In this document: positions 6,375 to 9,781 of the stretch, one piece after another
How the letters are laid out: each line of letters starts with the position of its first letter
How positions within the stretch are numbered: position 1 is the stretch's first letter
Assembly: GCA_002723015.1 (NCBI GenBank)
Contig: PBNG01000059.1
Coordinates: forward strand, 12,598-22,378
Source of the DNA: Roseibacillus sp.
GTDB lineage: Bacteria > Verrucomicrobiota > Verrucomicrobiae > Verrucomicrobiales > Akkermansiaceae
Direction: 5' to 3'
DNA: 9,781 bases
Made by a program: the position numbers and the translations under genes
Notes under the pieces: model-generated
Told to the model about the DNA's origin: nothing
Database searches by the model: none
What the model saw: the letters and a program-made list of their open reading frames with translations, nothing else

Positions 6375-7778
6375 ATGAAGACACTCATTCTTCTTCTACT
6401 CCTCGGATTTCCGACCCTCCTGGCTTCCAAGCCCAACATTGTCCTTGTCATGGCAGATGACATGGGATGGGGGCAGACAGGCTATTACAAGCACCCTGCT
6501 CTCAGGACCCCCCACCTTGACGCGATGGCGGCGGGGGGATTGCGCTTTGACAGGTTTTATGCAGGGGGGCCGGTGTGCTCCCCGACGCGGGCAACGGTTC
6601 TGACTGGGCGGACCCACGACAGGACCGGGGTGCAAAGTCATGGCTTCGCCTTGCGGAAGCAGGAGAAGACTCTGGCGGTGGCGCTCCGTGGGGCGGGGTA
6701 TGCTACCGGCCATTTTGGGAAGTGGCACCTCAACGGACTGCGTGGGCCGGGAGTGCCGATCCTGGAAGCAGACAGTCACGGCCCCGGTGGATTTGGATTC
6801 GACCAGTGGCTCTCGGTCACCAATTTTTTCGACAAGGATCCGGTTATGAGTCGGAAGGGAACATTCGAGGAGTTCACGGGCGATTCCTCGGAAGTCATCG
6901 TCGCAGAAGCGCTCAGGTTCATTGGTTCGCAGGCTGCGGAGGGAAAACCCTCTTTTACGGTGATCTGGTATGGAACCCCGCACAGTCCATGGAGAGGCCT
7001 GGAGCGGGATCTCAAGTCCTTCCCCAATCTCGATAAAAAGTCACAGCATCATTACGCGGAACTGGTGGCCATGGATCGAAGTCTCGGCACCCTGCGGGCC
7101 GGATTACGTAGGTTGGGAATCGCACGCAATACTCTTGTCTGGTTTTGCAGCGACAACGGAGGGCTTGCGGGTTTCAAACCCGACACGGTCGGCGGACTGC
7201 GGGGCTACAAGGGGTCACTCTTCGAAGGTGGCCTGAGGGTGCCGGGCGTCATCGAGTGGCCTGACGGGGTCACCAAGCCACGGGTGACCTCTTTTCCGGC
7301 CGCCACCGTGGATATTTTTCCCACCTTGGCGGAAATCGCGGGTCTTCCGACGGACGTCATGCTTCAGCCACAGGATGGACAGAGTCTGCTTCCCCTCTTT
7401 GATAAGGAGCTGGGTCTGCGCCAAAAGCCGATTGGGTTCCGGAGTGCGGGGCGGGGCGCATTGATCGACAACGATTTCAAGCTCTATACGAAGAACGTGG
7501 GCAATGGAGATTTCGTTCTCTACCATCTGGCTGAAGATCCAGCAGAGAAGCAGGATGTGAAGATCAGGTATCCGGAGGTGGCCCGGCGACTTCGCAAGGC
7601 CTTCCAAGATTGGAACGTGACGGTCGATGCGAGTGTGGCCGGGAAAGATTACCCTTCCGGAACGGTTGATTCTCCCCAGCCACCCCGGATGTTCTGGACG
7701 GATCTGGATGCCTACCGTCCTTACTTCAAGGTGTGGCGTGATCGTCCGGAATACAAGGGCCGGTTGAGAGGGAAGTGA
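6375..7778 (+). CDS. Secreted sulfatase, C-S-P-T-R active site
   Basis: A type I sulfatase of the arylsulfatase A-like superfamily, exported and probably acting on a sulfated glycan. The ATG at 6375 gives 467 residues; the GTG immediately before it adds one residue and is an alternative start. The signal peptide is M-K-T followed by a leucine-rich core, ending near L-L-A-S at 15-18. Visible active-site elements are D28-D29 in A-D-D-M-G-W-G, C68-S-P-T-R72 followed by T-V-L-T-G-R (formylglycine at C68), K116 and H118 in F-G-K-W-H-L, H203 in G-T-P-H-S-P, D260-N261 in S-D-N-G-G, and K279 in [14 protein letters not shown]. All are intact, unlike in the upstream sulfatase. The C-terminal sub-domain includes the usual L-Y-x-L-x-x-D-P-x-E stretch (382-391). 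The last 40 residues (M-F-W-T onward) have no motif I recognise. It converges with the CotH-like gene, 98 bp away. Natural substrate is undetermined. Confidence 0.95.
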   Translation: MKTLILLLLLGFPTLLASKPNIVLVMADDMGWGQTGYYKHPALRTPHLDAMAAGGLRFDRFYAGGPVCSPTRATVLTGRTHDRTGVQSHGFALRKQEKTLAVALRGAGYATGHFGKWHLNGLRGPGVPILEADSHGPGGFGFDQWLSVTNFFDKDPVMSRKGTFEEFTGDSSEVIVAEALRFIGSQAAEGKPSFTVIWYGTPHSPWRGLERDLKSFPNLDKKSQHHYAELVAMDRSLGTLRAGLRRLGIARNTLVWFCSDNGGLAGFKPDTVGGLRGYKGSLFEGGLRVPGVIEWPDGVTKPRVTSFPAATVDIFPTLAEIAGLPTDVMLQPQDGQSLLPLFDKELGLRQKPIGFRSAGRGALIDNDFKLYTKNVGNGDFVLYHLAEDPAEKQDVKIRYPEVARRLRKAFQDWNVTVDASVAGKDYPSGTVDSPQPPRMFWTDLDAYRPYFKVWRDRPEYKGRLRGK

Positions 7779-7876
7779 TGGATTGATTGATCGGCCGGCG
7801 GTACCCCAGAGTAAACTCGGTTCGCAAAAAATGAAGAGCCGGGAGGTATCTTCTTACTGTTTGCCGGGAATTCTCC
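7779..7876. other. Convergent spacer between the second sulfatase and the CotH-like gene
   Basis: 98 bp between two converging stop codons. It begins with a GATT-GATT-GATC run overlapping a GGCCGGC stretch. There is no strong hairpin followed by a T-run on either strand, so I do not call a terminator. Confidence 0.4.
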
Positions 7877-9781
7877 TTATTCCTCCACCGACACCCGGTA
7901 AAATCGTCGGCCCTTTCCGATGGCCTGGGGGTCTAGCTGCAAAGTCACGGTTCCCACTGCGAGGATTCCCGAGGAGGTTACCTCCCAGTCAACCAGATCA
8001 GCGCTTGCCTCAAGGGTATAACTTTTGCCCGGCACGCTATCCCACCTCACCGTGACAAAACCGGTTAGCGGATCCTTACTCAGCGTTGTTATCTGGAAGA
8101 GCGATGCCCCATCGAGAGGGTCTGTCCCAGCCGCGATCTCTGATCCATCCGGAGAGCCATCTCCATCCGTGTCCGGGCGGAGAGGATCTGTTCCCGCGAG
8201 TGCCTCATCAGTATCACTTAGTCCATCACCGTCGCTATCGCGAAGTAATCCGGCGCCCGGAGTTCCTCCGGCCATTGTGCTGGCTCTCCAGTTGCCAGGC
8301 TCCGAATAATCAGGGACAGGGACGGTAGCAGCTGCAAGGACCAGGCTGAAACCGTCTCTTCCCGCAGCCTCTGGCCATGGATCCCGGTCGTTGTAGCGGA
8401 AATTCGCTATAGTAGTTCCCACACCGTTGACGAGGTGGAGTCGTTCTCCGGCATTTTCTAGTCGAGTTGGGAGGAATTCGCCGGCAATACGTCCGCTATG
8501 TGCCGTGCCGTAACGGGCTTCAAAGGCGGCCCTGTTGCGAACAAGGAGGACCAATTCTCCCGGAGCCAGTGTGGTTACCTCTGAAAATGTGAAATCAAAA
8601 TCAATGCCCTCTGTAAAATGCATGCCTGTGAGGTCGATCATGTCCGTGCTCACATTTTGCATCTCAATGAATTCGAAATCCGAGGCGTCGTTTGCAGCGG
8701 CGAGTTCTTCGGAGGTCTCCGGAGGAAGGGGTGCATAATGAATTTCCGTGATAACAAGGTTGGAGGCATTGGCGATCGGTCCCACGAGGAAGTGAGAGGT
8801 GAGGGGTCCGCTCCACGCTGTCAGGCCCCGCCCATTTCGAGCCCTTGCGGTGATCGTAGTGGTTTCATCCAGCGTGATCGGGTTGCCAGCGTTGGCCAGG
8901 AGAGCATTGGCGGAAGCATTGCCCCCGGGGGCGCGGGGATCTGTTCCATCCGTGGTGTAGTAGAATACACCCTCGCCGACGAAGGCGAACTGGTCTCCCA
9001 CTTGGACGATGCCGGGTTGCTGCAGTCCCTGATCTGAGCTGAACAGTGGCTTGGCGGTATACTGGCGATCAATCCAGCCTACCCGTGTTCTCAGCCATTG
9101 TTTCAGGATCCGGACCTCATTACGGTGGCTGGCGCTGCCCCACTTGAGGTAATTCCTTTCGGCAGGACTACGCCCGAGGGAAGAGTCGTTGGCCCCGAGG
9201 GGGTCCCGGCCATCGATTTGGCGGGCAAAATCGTTGATGACGCTCTCAATGTTCAGGGTCGAGAAAACATTTTCCCGCAGGTCCTGCCACAGGTCTGTAT
9301 GTGCCTGCCGGAAGTCAGGTTTGCTGAGGACCTGCCCCCACCAGACATAGCGCCCGTCACTCCAGGTCCTGCTCGAGTCCCCGGAGCCATCCCACTGAGA
9401 GGGATTATTGTCCCGGCTGTCGGTGGAACCCATGGTGCGGTCAAAGTCCCAGATCGGCCCCGCTCCAATTTTCCCTCCGTTCGTGTCACTGCGGTGCTTA
9501 TAGTAGTAACCACTGAGCCGGAATCCGTCGACGTTCATCGCAAGGGTATTAAGCCAGTGGTGCCGCAGCCATGAGAATTGATCGATGTATTCGGTAAAGT
9601 GCTTACCGGTGCTGGGGTTAATTCCATTACTCGCACTGATGGCGGCGTTGACCTCATTCATATGGGTTGTCAGCCAGGACCTCTGCCTGCTGGACACCTC
9701 CCGCTCCTTGGGTTCAACCCACCCGAGGGTGCCAAGGCCCGCTACGCTGAATCCACTATCGCCTGGGTCAAGGCGGTCCTT
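7877..9781 (-). CDS. Secreted CotH-kinase family protein with chitobiase-like, lamin-tail and TSP3 segments (5' end outside window)
   Basis: The frame is open to the right edge, giving 634 visible residues. The GTG at 9695-9697 is internal. Residues about 1-240 are the C-terminal part of a CotH domain (the spore-coat-protein kinase family): N-V-D-G-F-R-L-S-G-Y-Y-Y-K near 83-95, then G-P-I-W-D-F-D at 108-114, the acidic metal/ATP-site motif, followed by R-T-M-G. Next comes a chitobiase-C-like segment with Y-Y-T-T-D-G-T-D-P (274-282), then a lamin-tail domain at about 340-483 (I-T-E-I-H-Y, E-F-I-E-M-Q-N, L-A-P-G-E-L-V-L-L-V). A pair of thrombospondin type-3 calcium-binding repeats follows at about 515-558 (D-S-D-G-D-G-L-S-D, D-T-D-G-D-G-S-P-D). 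The last 75 residues form a beta-rich tail (R-W-D-S-V-P-G-K-S-Y-T-L-E ... R-F-Y-R-V). No PEP-CTERM or sortase anchor ends the protein. The signal peptide is not visible because the start is missing. Its role is likely extracellular or surface-associated; the kinase substrate is unknown, and linkage to the sulfatases is by position only. Confidence 0.9.
   Translation of the reverse strand, partial: KDRLDPGDSGFSVAGLGTLGWVEPKEREVSSRQRSWLTTHMNEVNAAISASNGINPSTGKHFTEYIDQFSWLRHHWLNTLAMNVDGFRLSGYYYKHRSDTNGGKIGAGPIWDFDRTMGSTDSRDNNPSQWDGSGDSSRTWSDGRYVWWGQVLSKPDFRQAHTDLWQDLRENVFSTLNIESVINDFARQIDGRDPLGANDSSLGRSPAERNYLKWGSASHRNEVRILKQWLRTRVGWIDRQYTAKPLFSSDQGLQQPGIVQVGDQFAFVGEGVFYYTTDGTDPRAPGGNASANALLANAGNPITLDETTTITARARNGRGLTAWSGPLTSHFLVGPIANASNLVITEIHYAPLPPETSEELAAANDASDFEFIEMQNVSTDMIDLTGMHFTEGIDFDFTFSEVTTLAPGELVLLVRNRAAFEARYGTAHSGRIAGEFLPTRLENAGERLHLVNGVGTTIANFRYNDRDPWPEAAGRDGFSLVLAAATVPVPDYSEPGNWRASTMAGGTPGAGLLRDSDGDGLSDTDEALAGTDPLRPDTDGDGSPDGSEIAAGTDPLDGASLFQITTLSKDPLTGFVTVRWDSVPGKSYTLEASADLVDWEVTSSGILAVGTVTLQLDPQAIGKGRRFYRVSVEE

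Noticed and set aside
8150..8260. Repetitive-looking GGATC/TCC-rich DNA in the CotH gene
   Set aside because: The repetition comes from the Asp/Gly-rich TSP3 calcium-binding coding repeats, not from an independent DNA repeat.
1..9781. CRISPR arrays, insertion sequences, tRNA/rRNA genes, defence or toxin-antitoxin systems
   Set aside because: I looked for spaced direct repeats, terminal inverted repeats, transposase motifs and conserved RNA segments and saw none. Nearly all bases are explained by seven metabolic or exported-protein genes.

Overview
The window reads as chromosomal DNA of a PVC-group bacterium, most likely Verrucomicrobiota. The evidence is indirect: moderately high G+C by eye; two secreted sulfatases in tandem; a multidomain secreted CotH-kinase protein with chitobiase-like, lamin-tail and thrombospondin type-3 segments, ending in the 'RWxSVPGKSYTLExSxDLxxW ... 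RFYRV' type of tail that I associate with Verrucomicrobiota/Planctomycetota exoproteins; FabV as the enoyl reductase; and starts mostly without a Shine-Dalgarno sequence. No rRNA, tRNA or other taxonomic marker is present, so the phylum call is an inference.

Layout from left to right: (1) 1-1020 (+), the 3' part of a PfkB-family sugar kinase closest to 2-keto-3-deoxygluconate kinase; its start lies off the left edge. (2) 1051-1755 (-), a short-chain dehydrogenase/reductase whose Tyr-x-x-x-Lys catalytic pair is missing. (3) 1890-3080 (+), FabV, a trans-2-enoyl-ACP/CoA reductase with an intact Y235-(x8)-K244 motif. (4) 3101-4609 (-), decarboxylating 6-phosphogluconate dehydrogenase with a small proline/glycine-rich insertion. 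(5) 4764-6266 (+) and (6) 6375-7778 (+), two exported sulfatases with different active-site signatures (C-M-A-S-R and C-S-P-T-R). (7) 7877-9781 (-), the C-terminal part of a secreted CotH-like protein that runs off the right edge.

Transcription direction alternates gene by gene, except for the sulfatase pair. The left half is therefore probably single-gene transcription units and not an operon. Its gene ends are convergent (30 and 20 bp gaps) and its gene starts divergent (134 and 154 bp gaps). Coding density is high, and no stretch over 300 bp lacks a gene.

The kinase and 6-phosphogluconate dehydrogenase belong to uronate/Entner-Doudoroff and oxidative pentose-phosphate sugar catabolism. 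FabV belongs to fatty-acid synthesis. The two sulfatases and the CotH-like protein are extracytoplasmic and fit use of sulfated polysaccharide. I see no CRISPR array, mobile element, defence locus, RNA gene or clearly new multigene system. The points most worth a second look are the active-site-less SDR, the first sulfatase's unusual active site, the architecture of the CotH protein, and the 6PGDH insertion.
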